64,000 nt of DNA from GWF2-38-69 sp965228125 (GCA_965228125.1 OZ245791.1:1860001-1924000), one strand, 5' to 3'; positions 17,927 through 27,240 are shown, counted from the stretch's first letter. The notes: generated by a model from the sequence alone, not told the origin. Made by a program: numbers and translations.

Positions 17927-18002
17927 TGGAGCCAATGAGCGGAATCGAACCGCTGACCTGATCATTACGAATGACCTGCTCTACCATCTGAGCTACATTG
18001 GC
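17927..18002 (-). tRNA. tRNA-Thr (anticodon CGT)
   Basis: The minus strand folds as a standard 76-nt tRNA. Acceptor stem GCCAATG pairs with CATTGGC, the D arm is GCTCAGATGGTAGAGC, and the anticodon stem GGTCA/TGATC holds loop TTCGTAA with anticodon CGT (reads ACG, Thr). The T arm contains GGTTCGATTCC. The 3' CCA is encoded. Confidence 0.97.
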
Positions 18003-18052
18003 CTAAATAATGAATAAATATAACAGAAAGAGAATTTTTCTCAAGCTGTTTC

Positions 18053-18895
18053 TCAAACACACCTTTGTCTCTGTTTGCCAAGGCGCTGTATCTCAAGTTC
18101 CATTGTGTCACCTTTCTTCAAGAATACAGGAGGATTTTTTCCCATACCAACTCCTGAAGGCGTGCCTGTAGAGACTATATCGCCAGGCTCAAGCGTCATA
18201 AACTGAGATATATGATAAACCAGGAAAAATGGATTAAATATCATATTTCCGGTGTTACCATTCTGCTCAAGTTTGCCGTTGACATACAGTTTCATCCAAA
18301 GATTATTTACATCAGATATCTCATCCTTGGTTATCATATAAGGGCCGACAGGATTAAAAGTGTCGCAGGATTTTCCTTTTGTCCATTGCCCGCCTCCCCG
18401 TTCTTTCTGGAATTCCCGCTCAGAAACATCGTTTGAAATGGTGTACCCTGCAATATACCCTTCAGATTCTGATTCAGATTCAAGATAACGGCACTCTTTT
18501 CCGATAATTAACGCCAGTTCTACTTCATAATCTGTACTTACGCTGTTTTTCGGAATAAGAACATCGTCATAAGGGCCTACGACTGTATTAGATGCCTTAA
18601 GAAAAAGAACAGGCTCGTTTGGAATTTTGGCTTTGGTTTCTTTTGCATGATCTGAATAATTAAGGCCGACACAGACAACTTTGCCAGGCCTGGCAACACA
18701 CGATCCCCATCTTTCAGTCTCAGAGACAGACGGGAGCTTTGAAATATCTATTTCAGACAGTTTTTCAACGCCGTCATCAGCAAAAAACAAACTGTTCCAA
18801 TCATCGAATATAGCAGAACAGTCTTTTCTCAAACCATCACAAGTAAGTATTCCTGGCTTTTCTTTTCTGAATTCGCCAAACCGTATCAGTCTCAT
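18053..18895 (-). CDS. Fumarylacetoacetate hydrolase family protein
   Basis: A 280-residue protein of the FAH superfamily, metal-dependent hydrolases or decarboxylases that act on 2-oxo acids (fumarylpyruvate, oxaloacetate, 2-oxohept-3-ene-dioate). Family segments are VCVGLNYSDHAKETKAKIP, the acidic metal ligands in DYEVELALIIGKECR, YTISNDVSEREFQ, and the C-terminal STGTPSGVGMGKNPP. Substrate cannot be assigned because FAH members are promiscuous and context is weak. Its start overlaps the stop of the upstream CYTH gene by 4 bases, so the two are probably co-translated. Confidence 0.9.
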   Translation of the reverse strand: MRLIRFGEFRKEKPGILTCDGLRKDCSAIFDDWNSLFFADDGVEKLSEIDISKLPSVSETERWGSCVARPGKVVCVGLNYSDHAKETKAKIPNEPVLFLKASNTVVGPYDDVLIPKNSVSTDYEVELALIIGKECRYLESESESEGYIAGYTISNDVSEREFQKERGGGQWTKGKSCDTFNPVGPYMITKDEISDVNNLWMKLYVNGKLEQNGNTGNMIFNPFFLVYHISQFMTLEPGDIVSTGTPSGVGMGKNPPVFLKKGDTMELEIQRLGKQRQRCV

Positions 18896-19377
18896 AACTC
18901 TTTATCTTTTTGAGTCCAGTTTGAATATGGGTTTTTTGCCAGCATTGAATTGTAATATCTTGGGTTGCCCGTAACTTCCCTGAGAATCCAGTCAGGTAAA
19001 TCAATTTGTTGGCTTTCGCTCTTTAATTCTACTTCTGCTACAATCAATCCTTTATTCTCTTTCTCAAAAATATCTACTTCCCAAAGTAACCCGCCAATCG
19101 GAACTTTATACCTGTTCTTCTCTATTATTGGCGTATCGCACAGTGAATTGAGTATTTCCTTAGCCTCTTCTACGGGTATGGGATATTCAAATTCACTTCT
19201 GGAAATATTTACTACTATGCTTTTTAAGCATAAATATGCCTTATCTCCAGCAATTCTTACTCTGACGGTGGCTTTGTTCAGTGTAGGAATATATCCCTGA
19301 CAGTAATAAGTAGGAGAAATCCTATTCATCCATGAAGTGTTTTTAACTAAGAATTTTCTTTCTATTTCTTTCGGCAT
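18892..19377 (-). CDS. CYTH domain protein
   Basis: A 161-residue CYTH-fold protein (class IV adenylate cyclase / thiamine triphosphatase superfamily). It opens with the diagnostic EIERKF motif at residues 4-9. Alternating charged strands that would line the tunnel follow: VRVRIAG, YLCLKS, FEYPIP, and the acidic LLWEVDIFEKE and VAEVELKSE. Bacterial members of this size commonly hydrolyse inorganic tripolyphosphate. The ppk1-ppx pair elsewhere in the window shows that the cell handles polyphosphate, but a direct link is inference. It is coupled to the FAH gene by a 4-base overlap. Confidence 0.9.
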   Translation of the reverse strand: MPKEIERKFLVKNTSWMNRISPTYYCQGYIPTLNKATVRVRIAGDKAYLCLKSIVVNISRSEFEYPIPVEEAKEILNSLCDTPIIEKNRYKVPIGGLLWEVDIFEKENKGLIVAEVELKSESQQIDLPDWILREVTGNPRYYNSMLAKNPYSNWTQKDKEL

Positions 19378-19418
19378 AACAAAAATAAGCTTTCTTTAGT
19401 GGTTTATCCTTGAAAAAC

Positions 19419-19447
19419 TTTATAAGCGTAATGTATTCAATTATAAT
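19419..19447 (+). promoter_or_regulatory. Promoter of asparagine synthetase gene
   Basis: TTTATA (19419-19424), a 17-base spacer and a perfect TATAAT (19442-19447) lie 50 bases before the ATG at 19498. There is little room for a leader riboswitch. Confidence 0.55.
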
Positions 19448-19497
19448 CTAAACAGAAATAATTGCGAATCACCAACAAACCTTGCAATCTTAGATAT

Positions 19498-21378
19498 ATG
19501 TGCGGAATTTGCGGAATAGTCAACTTCTCGGAGAACCATGTTGATTCTTCAATTCTCGAAAAGGCAAATAACACAATGTCAAACCGTGGCCCTGATGGAT
19601 ACGGCACCAAAATTATTGGCAGCGTTGGGCTTGCTCACAGAAGGCTTTCGATAATAGATATCGCAACTGGTCAACAACCACTGTCTAACGAAGATGAAAG
19701 CATCTGGATTACATTTAATGGCGAGATTTATAACTATCTCACACTTAAAGACAGCCTGATCAGGTTAGGGCATCAGTTCAAAACCAATTCTGATACTGAA
19801 GTGATTGTTCATTTGTATGAGTCTTTCGGCACTGATTGCGTAAAAAAACTAGATGGGATGTTTGCCTTTGCTATTTATGATAACAACAGGAAAAAGATCT
19901 TTTTGGCAAGAGACAGATTAGGTAAAAAGCCTCTCGTTTACTCAATCAATAATAACAGTTTTATTTTTGCTAGTGAGCTTCAGGCTTTGTCTTCTTTCCC
20001 AAGTTTCAGCAAAGAACTAAATCCTCAAGCCATTAGCGATTTTCTTAGTTTTACACACATTCCTGCGCCTCTAACCATATACAAGGAGGCTTTTAAACTC
20101 AGGCCAGGGCATTGCCTTGAACTGGATATCCCATCAAAAAAAATCAGTATAAACCGTTACTGGAAATGGAATTTTTCAACTAAAATCGATATTTCATTTC
20201 CCGAAGCTAAAATTGAGCTTAAACGGCTCCTGAGAAAAGCCGTACAGAAAAGGCTGATGTCAGAAGTCCCGCTTGGGTGTTTTGTTTCAGGCGGCCTGGA
20301 TTCAGCAGTTGTAACCTCATTAATGTCTGAATTTCTAAAAGGCGATCTAAGTACTTTTACCATTGGTTTTGACGACCCCCAATACGATGAACGTAATTAC
20401 GCTCAGATTGTCGCCGAACATTTTAAAACCAATCATCATGTTCAAAAAGTCACCCCATCTGACTTTTCCGTCATTGATAAAATCATCAGAAGTTTTGGTG
20501 AGCCTTTCGCTGACTCATCAATGATTCCCACGTATCAGCTAAGCGAATTTGCCAGAAAAGATATTACTGTTGCCCTAAGCGGTGATGGAGGAGATGAATT
20601 TTTCGGAGGATATTATAGATACAATGTTTTCAGATACGCCCACGCTCTTGATGTTATTCCTCAAAACACGAGGAGATTCATTGCAAATTTCTTAGAGAAA
20701 ATATTATCAAGTTCAGGAGACGAAAGGACTTTTCAGGGGAAAGCCAGACGAATATTTAGTCTGATGAAAGAAGATGGACTTTCAAGATATTTTGATATGC
20801 TTAACAAAGTTGATGTTGATGTGAAACAAAGCATTTTTGGCGACAGGCTTAAAATCTCTGATATCAATCCAACTGTAAACCATTTAAAAGAACTGTCCGA
20901 ATCCTTAACTTCCTGTGACTCTATCGAAAAACTCATGGAGCTTGATATTTATTCATATCTTTCTGATGATATTCTGACCAAAGTTGACATATCATCAATG
21001 TCTTCATCACTCGAAGTAAGAAGCCCGCTTCTTGATTATGACGTAATCGAGTTCCTTGCAAAACTGCCAATAAGGTTCAAAAATACGCTCACCTCAAGAA
21101 AAAAACTTCTCATTGAAACTTTCAAAGAAGATCTGCCCAAGGAAATTTTTACAAGGAAAAAGATGGGCTTTGGCGTTCCTGTGGGACGGTGGATTAAAAA
21201 CGAATGGAAAGCTAAAAGCATGGAGTTTCTTATCGATTCTGAAATATCCAAACATGGCTACTTTAAAAGTTCAGAAGTAGAGCGACTTTTTAAGTCACAT
21301 TCAAACGGTACAAAAGACTACAGTTACCTTCTATTTTCGCTGATCGTTATGGAGATGTGGTACAGAAAGTTTATGTGA
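19498..21378 (+). CDS. asnB: Asparagine synthetase (glutamine-hydrolysing)
   Basis: A class II amidotransferase of 626 residues that makes asparagine from aspartate, ATP and glutamine. I chose ATG 19498 because it places the catalytic Cys at position 2 (MCGICGI), exposed after Met removal; an in-frame TTG 12 codons upstream would bury it. The glutaminase domain (about 1-210) has SNRGPDGYG, LAHRRLSIID and FNGEIYNY. The synthetase domain has the PP-loop SGGLDSAVV near residue 264 and the SGDGGDEFFGGYYRY loop. Length and motifs fit AsnB proteins, including those sometimes attached to polysaccharide clusters, but there is no such cluster here. It converges on yjjW with a 14-base gap. Confidence 0.95.
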   Translation: MCGICGIVNFSENHVDSSILEKANNTMSNRGPDGYGTKIIGSVGLAHRRLSIIDIATGQQPLSNEDESIWITFNGEIYNYLTLKDSLIRLGHQFKTNSDTEVIVHLYESFGTDCVKKLDGMFAFAIYDNNRKKIFLARDRLGKKPLVYSINNNSFIFASELQALSSFPSFSKELNPQAISDFLSFTHIPAPLTIYKEAFKLRPGHCLELDIPSKKISINRYWKWNFSTKIDISFPEAKIELKRLLRKAVQKRLMSEVPLGCFVSGGLDSAVVTSLMSEFLKGDLSTFTIGFDDPQYDERNYAQIVAEHFKTNHHVQKVTPSDFSVIDKIIRSFGEPFADSSMIPTYQLSEFARKDITVALSGDGGDEFFGGYYRYNVFRYAHALDVIPQNTRRFIANFLEKILSSSGDERTFQGKARRIFSLMKEDGLSRYFDMLNKVDVDVKQSIFGDRLKISDINPTVNHLKELSESLTSCDSIEKLMELDIYSYLSDDILTKVDISSMSSSLEVRSPLLDYDVIEFLAKLPIRFKNTLTSRKKLLIETFKEDLPKEIFTRKKMGFGVPVGRWIKNEWKAKSMEFLIDSEISKHGYFKSSEVERLFKSHSNGTKDYSYLLFSLIVMEMWYRKFM

Positions 21379-21392
21379 CCCAAACTTATCCT

Positions 21393-22214
21393 TCATAATA
21401 CCTGTTTCTTGATGTTTTCCAATTTTAACATGTAGTTGCCAGAAGGTTGGACTATATCACAAAATTGTTTGCGAACGCCATAAGGACGATAAGGAATTAA
21501 CTTGTATATGATATTTGAGCCGTGTAGAATTTTCGCAACTTCCGAAACCGTTTCTTCACAGTTAAAGAGTTCGGGGCATATCACTGTCCTTACTTCGTAA
21601 AGTTTTCCAATGCCTAACAGGAATTTAAGATTCTTCAATATCATCTTATTCGACTTACCTGTAAGCCTTATATGTTCTGGTTCACTAAATGCTTTGATGT
21701 CCAATACAAACAAATCCGCACTGTCTACAAAATCTTTAAGCAGTTCAAAATCAATATAGCCGTTCGTATCAATGAGTTTCGTCAAAGATGGAACATCGTT
21801 TTCCATCCTTTTGAAAAGACTTGTAATTGCTTGATGTTGCAAAGAACATTCCCCGCCGCTAAAGGACACTCCGTCAAGAAAATCAGACCTTCTCTTAATA
21901 TCCTTCATAAGCTCATCTGCCCTAATTTTTTGAACCTTAGGGCTGGATGAATGAGGGCAGATTTTAATGCAATTATCACACTCTGCGCATTTTGTTTTAT
22001 CGTACAAAACAAGCCCGTTTTTTAAAGAAATAGCTTTATAAGGACAGGCATCTACACAAACACCGCATGCAACACATTTATTGATAGTCTCAGGATTGTG
22101 GCAATATCGACAGTTAATATTGCAGCCCTGACAAAATACTGCGAAACGATTACCAGGGCCGTCAACGTTGGAGAACGCAATTATTCTGTTTACTTCGAAA
22201 ATTTCATTATCCAT
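21393..22214 (-). CDS. yjjW: YjjW-like glycyl radical enzyme activase
   Basis: A radical-SAM activating enzyme of 273 residues that would install the glycyl radical on the YjjI protein encoded just upstream. The radical-SAM triad is in GCNINCRYCHNPE (CxxxCxxC). It is followed at once by a ferredoxin-type insert with two four-Cys groups (CVACGVCVDACP and CAECDNCIKICPH), as in GRE activases larger than PflA. Further motifs are VSFSGGEC for SAM binding and DTNGY. It starts 13 bases after the YjjI stop, so the two form an operon. Pair and order match the E. coli yjjI-yjjW arrangement. Confidence 0.9.
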   Translation of the reverse strand: MDNEIFEVNRIIAFSNVDGPGNRFAVFCQGCNINCRYCHNPETINKCVACGVCVDACPYKAISLKNGLVLYDKTKCAECDNCIKICPHSSSPKVQKIRADELMKDIKRRSDFLDGVSFSGGECSLQHQAITSLFKRMENDVPSLTKLIDTNGYIDFELLKDFVDSADLFVLDIKAFSEPEHIRLTGKSNKMILKNLKFLLGIGKLYEVRTVICPELFNCEETVSEVAKILHGSNIIYKLIPYRPYGVRKQFCDIVQPSGNYMLKLENIKKQVL

Positions 22215-22227
22215 AAAAGCCTTAGAG

Positions 22228-23751
22228 CTAAGTTCTGATTTTTCTGTCCATGACTTTTAAATTGTCTTCAGCCTCTTTGCCAAGAGCTGTAGCATCATTA
22301 AGAACCGCTTCGGCCTTTTTGAGTTTGGCTATTTCGCTCTTTTTAACAAGGTATCCTGAAATCCTGACTACATCACTGTCCTGGCAATAAAATGAAATAT
22401 ATCTAAGCCCGTTGGCAAAACTCCCTTTCAGAATATCCAACAGGGCTTTAGGTGTTTTCTTATAGGTTTGGTCAAAAACGAATATATCTCCTATGCCGCT
22501 TGGAAAAAACTTATGAAATGCCCCGGATTGCATGATGTGCTCAAATAAATCAGGCTCTTCTCCGATAGGGATTCTGCATCCTGGAGAAATACTGCAATCG
22601 TCACTAATGCCAACCTGTGCATGCATCACATAGCAATCATTTGTAGCTTTACAGTAAAGAGCTTTGTGTGTTTTTAGCAATCCGTCAATCTGCCCTATTA
22701 TTTTCAGCCCCAATTCATCGGCTTCTTCGCTGTGTCCAAAGCGGCCTTTTAAGCCTTCCTTTTCAAATAGTAGATTAACGCATTCAGCCAGTCCGACCAT
22801 CCCGAACATGGCAGTAAAATTGTCCTGTTTTATCAAACCTTCCCTTGCAAGGAAATTTGATTCAAAGAAACCACTCTCTTCTACTATAAACCTAACTCTC
22901 TTATCCATAACTGATGCTGTCAATTCAACAGCATTTGGAAGAAGCACGTCAAAGAACTCATTTATCGACAAAGCCTTCTTTGCCAGATTGGATAAGATTA
23001 CCCTTACAAGCGAATAGCTGCCGCCACCTATCCTAAGCCCATTGTAACAACTGGCTATTGCGTAGTTGCCCCCAAAATCTTTTCTAAAAATTTCATCATT
23101 TGCAAAACTCGGTTTTGCTGTGTACATCGAGCAATCCAAGGCCTCTATCATAAAATCCTCTGGCATGTTCTTTCCAACCTTAATAGTAATATTCGGCACT
23201 GCAAGGTTAAGCTCTTTTGTCAGTTTTAAAATGATTCTTCCTGCTCTGGTTTCATCCGGCCCCAAATTTGCATGACAAAAAGAGTTTGGAATGGTTTTAT
23301 CAATATGAATAAGAAACATTCTGATAGCAAACTCGGCTTCTTTTTCATCTTTGATAAACTTTTCCAGCAGATAATCGATATTGCCAAGATAAACCGGCAT
23401 AGAGGTTATAGACGGAATATTTTTGTAAAGGATAAGAAGGTAATTGACCGCTTCCCATATGTTCTGCGGCGGTTTCAAGCCAAGGAAATCAGAGCCATTG
23501 GACATGAATTTATCAAAATCTACTATTACATACCTGGGTCTATAAGGTGCGTTGCCTTCATACATTGTACAGATTATTTTTTCAGAAACATATTCCTTCT
23601 CAGCTTCCGAAAGTTCTATTGGAGTCACCATAGACTCAGCCAACGATGCAAGGTTAGAAATTTTCTGACTACACGTCAGAGTCCTGCTTTTAACAACATT
23701 AAGGATTTCTTTCACTGTCTTCCCATAGATTATGGTTTTGTTAAAAATCAT
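22228..23751 (-). CDS. yjjI: YjjI-family glycyl radical enzyme
   Basis: A glycyl radical enzyme of the YjjI (DUF3029) type, 507 residues from the start chosen here. Family hallmarks are APYRPRYVIVDFDKFM, PSVTSMPVYLGN-like SITSMPVYLGNIDYLL, the probable active-site Cys in ASCYNGLRIGGG, MFGMVGLAECVNLLFEKEG, and the C-terminal glycyl loop RISGYLVKK (RVTGY in E. coli). I prefer ATG 23751 because E. coli YjjI begins at the equivalent point. The frame continues another 48 codons upstream (to 23895), but those residues are hydrophobic and unlike the family. To my knowledge the reaction of YjjI is not established. The enzyme would be oxygen-sensitive, which fits an anaerobic cell. It is co-transcribed with its activase. 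Confidence 0.9.
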   Translation of the reverse strand: MIFNKTIIYGKTVKEILNVVKSRTLTCSQKISNLASLAESMVTPIELSEAEKEYVSEKIICTMYEGNAPYRPRYVIVDFDKFMSNGSDFLGLKPPQNIWEAVNYLLILYKNIPSITSMPVYLGNIDYLLEKFIKDEKEAEFAIRMFLIHIDKTIPNSFCHANLGPDETRAGRIILKLTKELNLAVPNITIKVGKNMPEDFMIEALDCSMYTAKPSFANDEIFRKDFGGNYAIASCYNGLRIGGGSYSLVRVILSNLAKKALSINEFFDVLLPNAVELTASVMDKRVRFIVEESGFFESNFLAREGLIKQDNFTAMFGMVGLAECVNLLFEKEGLKGRFGHSEEADELGLKIIGQIDGLLKTHKALYCKATNDCYVMHAQVGISDDCSISPGCRIPIGEEPDLFEHIMQSGAFHKFFPSGIGDIFVFDQTYKKTPKALLDILKGSFANGLRYISFYCQDSDVVRISGYLVKKSEIAKLKKAEAVLNDATALGKEAEDNLKVMDRKIRT

Positions 23752-24024
23752 TATATCACAAATTAAAAATAGTTTCTTCTTTGGAAAAGCATCTTTTGAT
23801 CCTTCATTTTTTATGATAAATCTCAGAACAGGAAATAGTACCAGCTGAAACGCTAACGCATTTACGGGCAACCACCCGCAAAACCGCTCATTCAATAAGA
23901 TTAAGAATCATTGCAAGTTAGACTTTATAAGTAAAACTTTATTGAAAAATTGCCCTGTTATGATTAAATATGGCTTCAAGAATTTAAGTTTTACTTAATG
24001 TTCAAATCAACAAAAAGGAAGGAT

Positions 24025-24933
24025 ATGCAAAATTATCTGAAATTTTTAGCTCTGGCAATATTCCTTGTTTCATTCGGAACAATCACATATGCGGAGGAAG
24101 CAGCGCCAACATGCGCAATATCTACTACTGATGACGGTTGCAAGTTCTGGTTGATAAACGGTTACAGCATTCTGGAGAAAGAAAAAACCACTAGCAACAA
24201 GATGCTTCTCAATGACTACAGAGGCTACAAGACTATTGATACATACGAAACATTCCCAACAGAAGTTGCAATAAGCGGAAACGGCCTGATCGGTTATGCT
24301 TCAGCTCCCGACACCGATAGCAAAATGTACAATTTGTACAAATATGAAAAGGGTATCAAAACTCCAAAAAACAAACCATTCTGGCAATTCTGGGGGGAAA
24401 TAATTGGGCTTGCTACAGATTGTAATGGAAGTCAGGTTTTTGTCGTTCTCGACACCAAAAAAATTGAATATCGCAATAACAAAGGCAACTTCGTACTACT
24501 CAGAGAATTTGCAGGGACTCCTACAGGTGTAACTCTTTCCGGCGACGGCAAAACCGCTCTTATTACGATAGACAGGAGTATGATAGCAAAATACACATAT
24601 GATGAAGACAATGACACTTACAAGAATGACGGCACTATCTATACAGCCAAACCTCTAGATATAATCGTAGGCGCCGCAACGGATAATAATACAGATAAAA
24701 TCTGGATATTAACGCGTCCAGAAGATGGCGGATATACCAAGTTAAGAGAAGGCAGCATGGGCAGCGATTTCAGCAAAATTGTCTATACATTTGATCAAAG
24801 CAACAAACCCTGGTATCTGGCGCTCAGTGGAAATGGCAATGTAGGGTACGTCGCCCTGAGTTTTTCCTGGATTTATCGTTTTGTCTGGGATTCAAATAAA
24901 CAAACCTACTTCTTGGACAGGATACATTATTAG
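24025..24933 (+). CDS. Secreted beta-propeller-like protein
   Basis: A 302-residue exported protein of unknown function. The signal peptide has a hydrophobic core (FLALAIFLVSFGTITYA) with likely cleavage before EEAAP. The mature chain has repeated propeller-like strands with a recurring S-G-(N/D)-G turn: EVAISGNGLIGYASA, GVTLSGDGKTALITI and LALSGNGNVGYVAL, interleaved with IGLATDCNGSQVFVVL. The pattern suggests a six- or seven-bladed propeller with degenerate repeats. I chose ATG 24025 because AAGGAAGG lies just upstream; the ATG at 23998 adds nine basic residues. Mature Cys residues near the N-terminus could form a disulfide. A weak promoter TTGAAA/TTAAAT is seen at 23942-23969. Confidence 0.75.
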   Translation: MQNYLKFLALAIFLVSFGTITYAEEAAPTCAISTTDDGCKFWLINGYSILEKEKTTSNKMLLNDYRGYKTIDTYETFPTEVAISGNGLIGYASAPDTDSKMYNLYKYEKGIKTPKNKPFWQFWGEIIGLATDCNGSQVFVVLDTKKIEYRNNKGNFVLLREFAGTPTGVTLSGDGKTALITIDRSMIAKYTYDEDNDTYKNDGTIYTAKPLDIIVGAATDNNTDKIWILTRPEDGGYTKLREGSMGSDFSKIVYTFDQSNKPWYLALSGNGNVGYVALSFSWIYRFVWDSNKQTYFLDRIHY

Positions 24934-24986
24934 TTGCTGATTGACAACTTATATCTTTGAGAATAAATCCAGTCATAGATTGGCAG

Positions 24987-25763
24987 TTATAATATAGAAC
25001 TAAATAGCGATTGATACTCCATATCGCTTCTAATCCCGAATCTAGTGAGAGTAAAATCGTATTTTGCGGGATCTTCTGGATTAAGTTCTCCGAATTTTCT
25101 AGTGATCTCCAGCGCAGTTTTTAAATCTGCGCTTTTCCTTTTTGTAAAGCCAAGTTTTTCGGAAATATAATACATGTGAGTATCCAATGGAATGATAAGT
25201 TCTCCGGCTAATTTTGTATCTGTCCATACCCCAGGATCAACTTCATCCTCCCTAATCATCCACTTTAAAAAAAGCATAAGCCTTTTACATGCACTGCCGT
25301 CTTCCACTGATGGAATCAAATAGGATTTTTTTTTATCAAAAAAGAAGTTGAGGTCCAGGGCAAATTGTGAAACCCTGCTCAGGTAATCTGTATTCTTCTT
25401 GCAGAAACATTCTTTCAAAGAGCCATATTTACAAATAACAGATTTTATACCTTTCAAAAGCAAATACACTTCCTGTCCAGTTGTAAATCTGTGCTTAAAA
25501 AAATCAAGTTTTAGCCCTATTTCATCTAAGTTGACTGTCAGAAGCGTCTGCTTGGGATGCTCGCCAAGAATAGATAAGACTTTTTTGACGCTTAAAAGAA
25601 TCTGTGAGACTCTCCCATATGCCAGCGACGATGCTATCAATGCAGCTATTTCTTTATCCTCAGAAAGTTTGTAGTCATAAATAAATTCGAGCGGATCCGG
25701 ATGAATCAGCTCAAATTTATTATACTTTCCATACAGGAAATCCAGCTTCTCTCTCAAATGCAT
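24987..25763 (-). CDS. TIGR02757 (DUF2400) family protein
   Basis: A 258-residue protein of the TIGR02757 family, widespread in anaerobes and Bacteroidetes-like bacteria and of unknown function. Recognisable segments are the N-terminal PLEFIYDYKLSEDKEIAALI, ASSLAYGRVSQI, the central MLFLKWMIREDEVDPGVW, and LIIPLDTHMYYISEKLGF. The alpha-helical composition and the LDTH motif recall helix-hairpin-helix DNA glycosylase-like folds, but this is a comparison only. Its ATG overlaps the TAA of the flavodiiron gene (TAATG), so it is likely translated with it, which places it at the end of the oxygen-defence operon. Confidence 0.88.
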   Translation of the reverse strand: MHLREKLDFLYGKYNKFELIHPDPLEFIYDYKLSEDKEIAALIASSLAYGRVSQILLSVKKVLSILGEHPKQTLLTVNLDEIGLKLDFFKHRFTTGQEVYLLLKGIKSVICKYGSLKECFCKKNTDYLSRVSQFALDLNFFFDKKKSYLIPSVEDGSACKRLMLFLKWMIREDEVDPGVWTDTKLAGELIIPLDTHMYYISEKLGFTKRKSADLKTALEITRKFGELNPEDPAKYDFTLTRFGIRSDMEYQSLFSSIL

Positions 25764-26956
25764 TATTTATGTTTTAACGCAACTTCGGCAAGGAGTTTTC
25801 CTGCTTTTTTGCATTCTTCAAGGACTTCAGGAGTAGGAACAAACTGTGATTGAATCGGTTCTTCCAAGAGAATATTGCAATTCATTTGTTTCAAAACTTC
25901 CAAAGCGTCATGCTGTCCAGATTTTTTTGCCCATCCGTACGAACCAAAAGCCAAGGCTGATTTATTAATAGGGGCTAGCCCCTTAAGATAAGTTAAAGCT
26001 TCTGCTACTTTAGGCATAAGAGATTTATTAAGAGTAGGTGTTCCGACTGCTATGGCTGCAGCATCAAGTGTTTCTGTAGCAATAGTCGTAATATCACTAT
26101 ATTTCAGATCAAATTTCCTAACAGTAACTCCATCTAAAAGAGCCCCTTCATAAATAGCGTCAGCCATAAGTCCGGTGCTCTTCCACATTGTATCATAAAA
26201 AATGATAACTTTGGGAGCAGGTTTGCATTCTATCCATCTACTATAGCGCTCCACTATTTCCTTGATGTGTTCTTTCCAGATAACTCCGTGACTTGGCGCA
26301 ATCATCTCTATTTCAAGATTCTGTGCCTTATCAAGCACAGCTTTGATCTGTTTCCCATAAAGCATAACAATGTTTGCATAATATTTTTTAGCTTCCGCAA
26401 GAACGGTTATGAGGTTTTCTTCATAATCAAACCTGCCTGAACTTGCATAGTGCTGGCCAAATGCGTCCATTGAAAAAAGAATCTTTTTCTCCGGAAGATA
26501 AGTGGCCATAGATTCAGGCCAGTGAGCCATAGGGGTATTGATAAACTTAAGCGTGTTTTCGCCAAGCGATAGAGTAGAAGTTTCATCCACGATTTTAAAA
26601 GTCCAATCCGCTGTATTGTAGTGCATTGATAGAGCATTTTTGCATTTTTCATTACAAACCAATACTGCATTTCTGCACTCTTGCATTAACACAGGAATTG
26701 AACCGGAATGATCAGGTTCGGCATGATTGCAAATTATGTATTTTACTTCTTCGAAAGCTACCAGGCTCTTAATGTTATTCAGAAGATATTTAGAATACGG
26801 AGCTTTGACCGAGTCTATTATTGCAACTTCTTTATCTTTAATTAAATAAGAATTATATGTACTGCCTCTGCTGGTGGTGTATCCATGAAAATCCCTTACA
26901 TCCCAATCAACATATCCGACCCAATAAACATTACCTTTTAATACAGTTGTCTTCAT
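25763..26956 (-). CDS. fprA: Flavodiiron protein (A-type flavoprotein)
   Basis: A 397-residue FprA-type flavodiiron protein that reduces O2 (or NO) to water (or N2O) with electrons from rubredoxin. The metallo-beta-lactamase domain carries the diiron ligands CNHAEPDHSGSIP (HxExDH), with further His ligands at MAHWPESMATY and PSHGVIW. The C-terminal flavodoxin domain starts near residue 252 with VIIFYDTMWKSTGLMA for FMN binding. I chose ATG 26956 because GGAGGGTT precedes it; a longer frame adds 14 unlikely residues. A terminator separates it from rubredoxin upstream, so it may have its own promoter, while the genomic order strongly suggests they act together. Confidence 0.94.
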   Translation of the reverse strand: MKTTVLKGNVYWVGYVDWDVRDFHGYTTSRGSTYNSYLIKDKEVAIIDSVKAPYSKYLLNNIKSLVAFEEVKYIICNHAEPDHSGSIPVLMQECRNAVLVCNEKCKNALSMHYNTADWTFKIVDETSTLSLGENTLKFINTPMAHWPESMATYLPEKKILFSMDAFGQHYASSGRFDYEENLITVLAEAKKYYANIVMLYGKQIKAVLDKAQNLEIEMIAPSHGVIWKEHIKEIVERYSRWIECKPAPKVIIFYDTMWKSTGLMADAIYEGALLDGVTVRKFDLKYSDITTIATETLDAAAIAVGTPTLNKSLMPKVAEALTYLKGLAPINKSALAFGSYGWAKKSGQHDALEVLKQMNCNILLEEPIQSQFVPTPEVLEECKKAGKLLAEVALKHK

Positions 26957-27016
26957 ATATAACCCTCCTATATGTTTGGATATATGAAAGAATAGCATGC
27001 TTTCTTGAATTTCGCC

Positions 27017-27055
27017 AAAAAAAATAGTGACTTACGCTAACGCAAATCACTATTT
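27017..27055 (-). terminator. Terminator after rubredoxin gene
   Basis: On the minus strand AAATAGTGA (27055-27047) pairs with TCACTATTT (27030-27022) around a 16-base loop that can pair further with one mismatch, and is followed by a T-run (27024-27017). It lies 26 bases past the rubredoxin stop. Confidence 0.75.
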
Positions 27056-27081
27056 AATGAATCAGGTATATACCTAGTACA

Positions 27082-27240
27082 TCAAGCAGGAGAAAAGCTG
27101 TCTTTGCCTACTCCACACTCAGGGCAAACCCAACTGTCAGGCACTTTTTCCCAAGGTGTTCCTGCCGGAACTCCATTATCCGGATCGCCTTTTGATGGAT
27201 CGTAGATGTACCCGCATACGTCGCACACATAATTTTTCAT
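27082..27240 (-). CDS. Rubredoxin, 52 residues
   Basis: A complete rubredoxin, a small one-iron electron carrier. The two iron-binding knuckles are CDVCGYIYDP (C6, C9) and CPECGVGKD (C39, C42), with the conserved aromatic residues and GDPDNGVPAGTPW between them. Length 52 is exactly that of free-standing rubredoxins. A strong GGAGG ribosome site precedes ATG. It lies between the reverse rubrerythrin and the flavodiiron protein on the same strand, and would pass electrons from an NAD(P)H oxidoreductase to both. The dedicated reductase is not visible in this window. Confidence 0.97.
   Translation of the reverse strand: MKNYVCDVCGYIYDPSKGDPDNGVPAGTPWEKVPDSWVCPECGVGKDSFSPA

Noticed and set aside
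19378..19497. Riboswitch or T-box leader before asnB
   Set aside because: The predicted promoter leaves only about 45 bases of leader, too short for either.
23272..23766. 164-codon plus-strand frame over yjjI
   Set aside because: Antisense of conserved YjjI residues; no independent evidence of translation.
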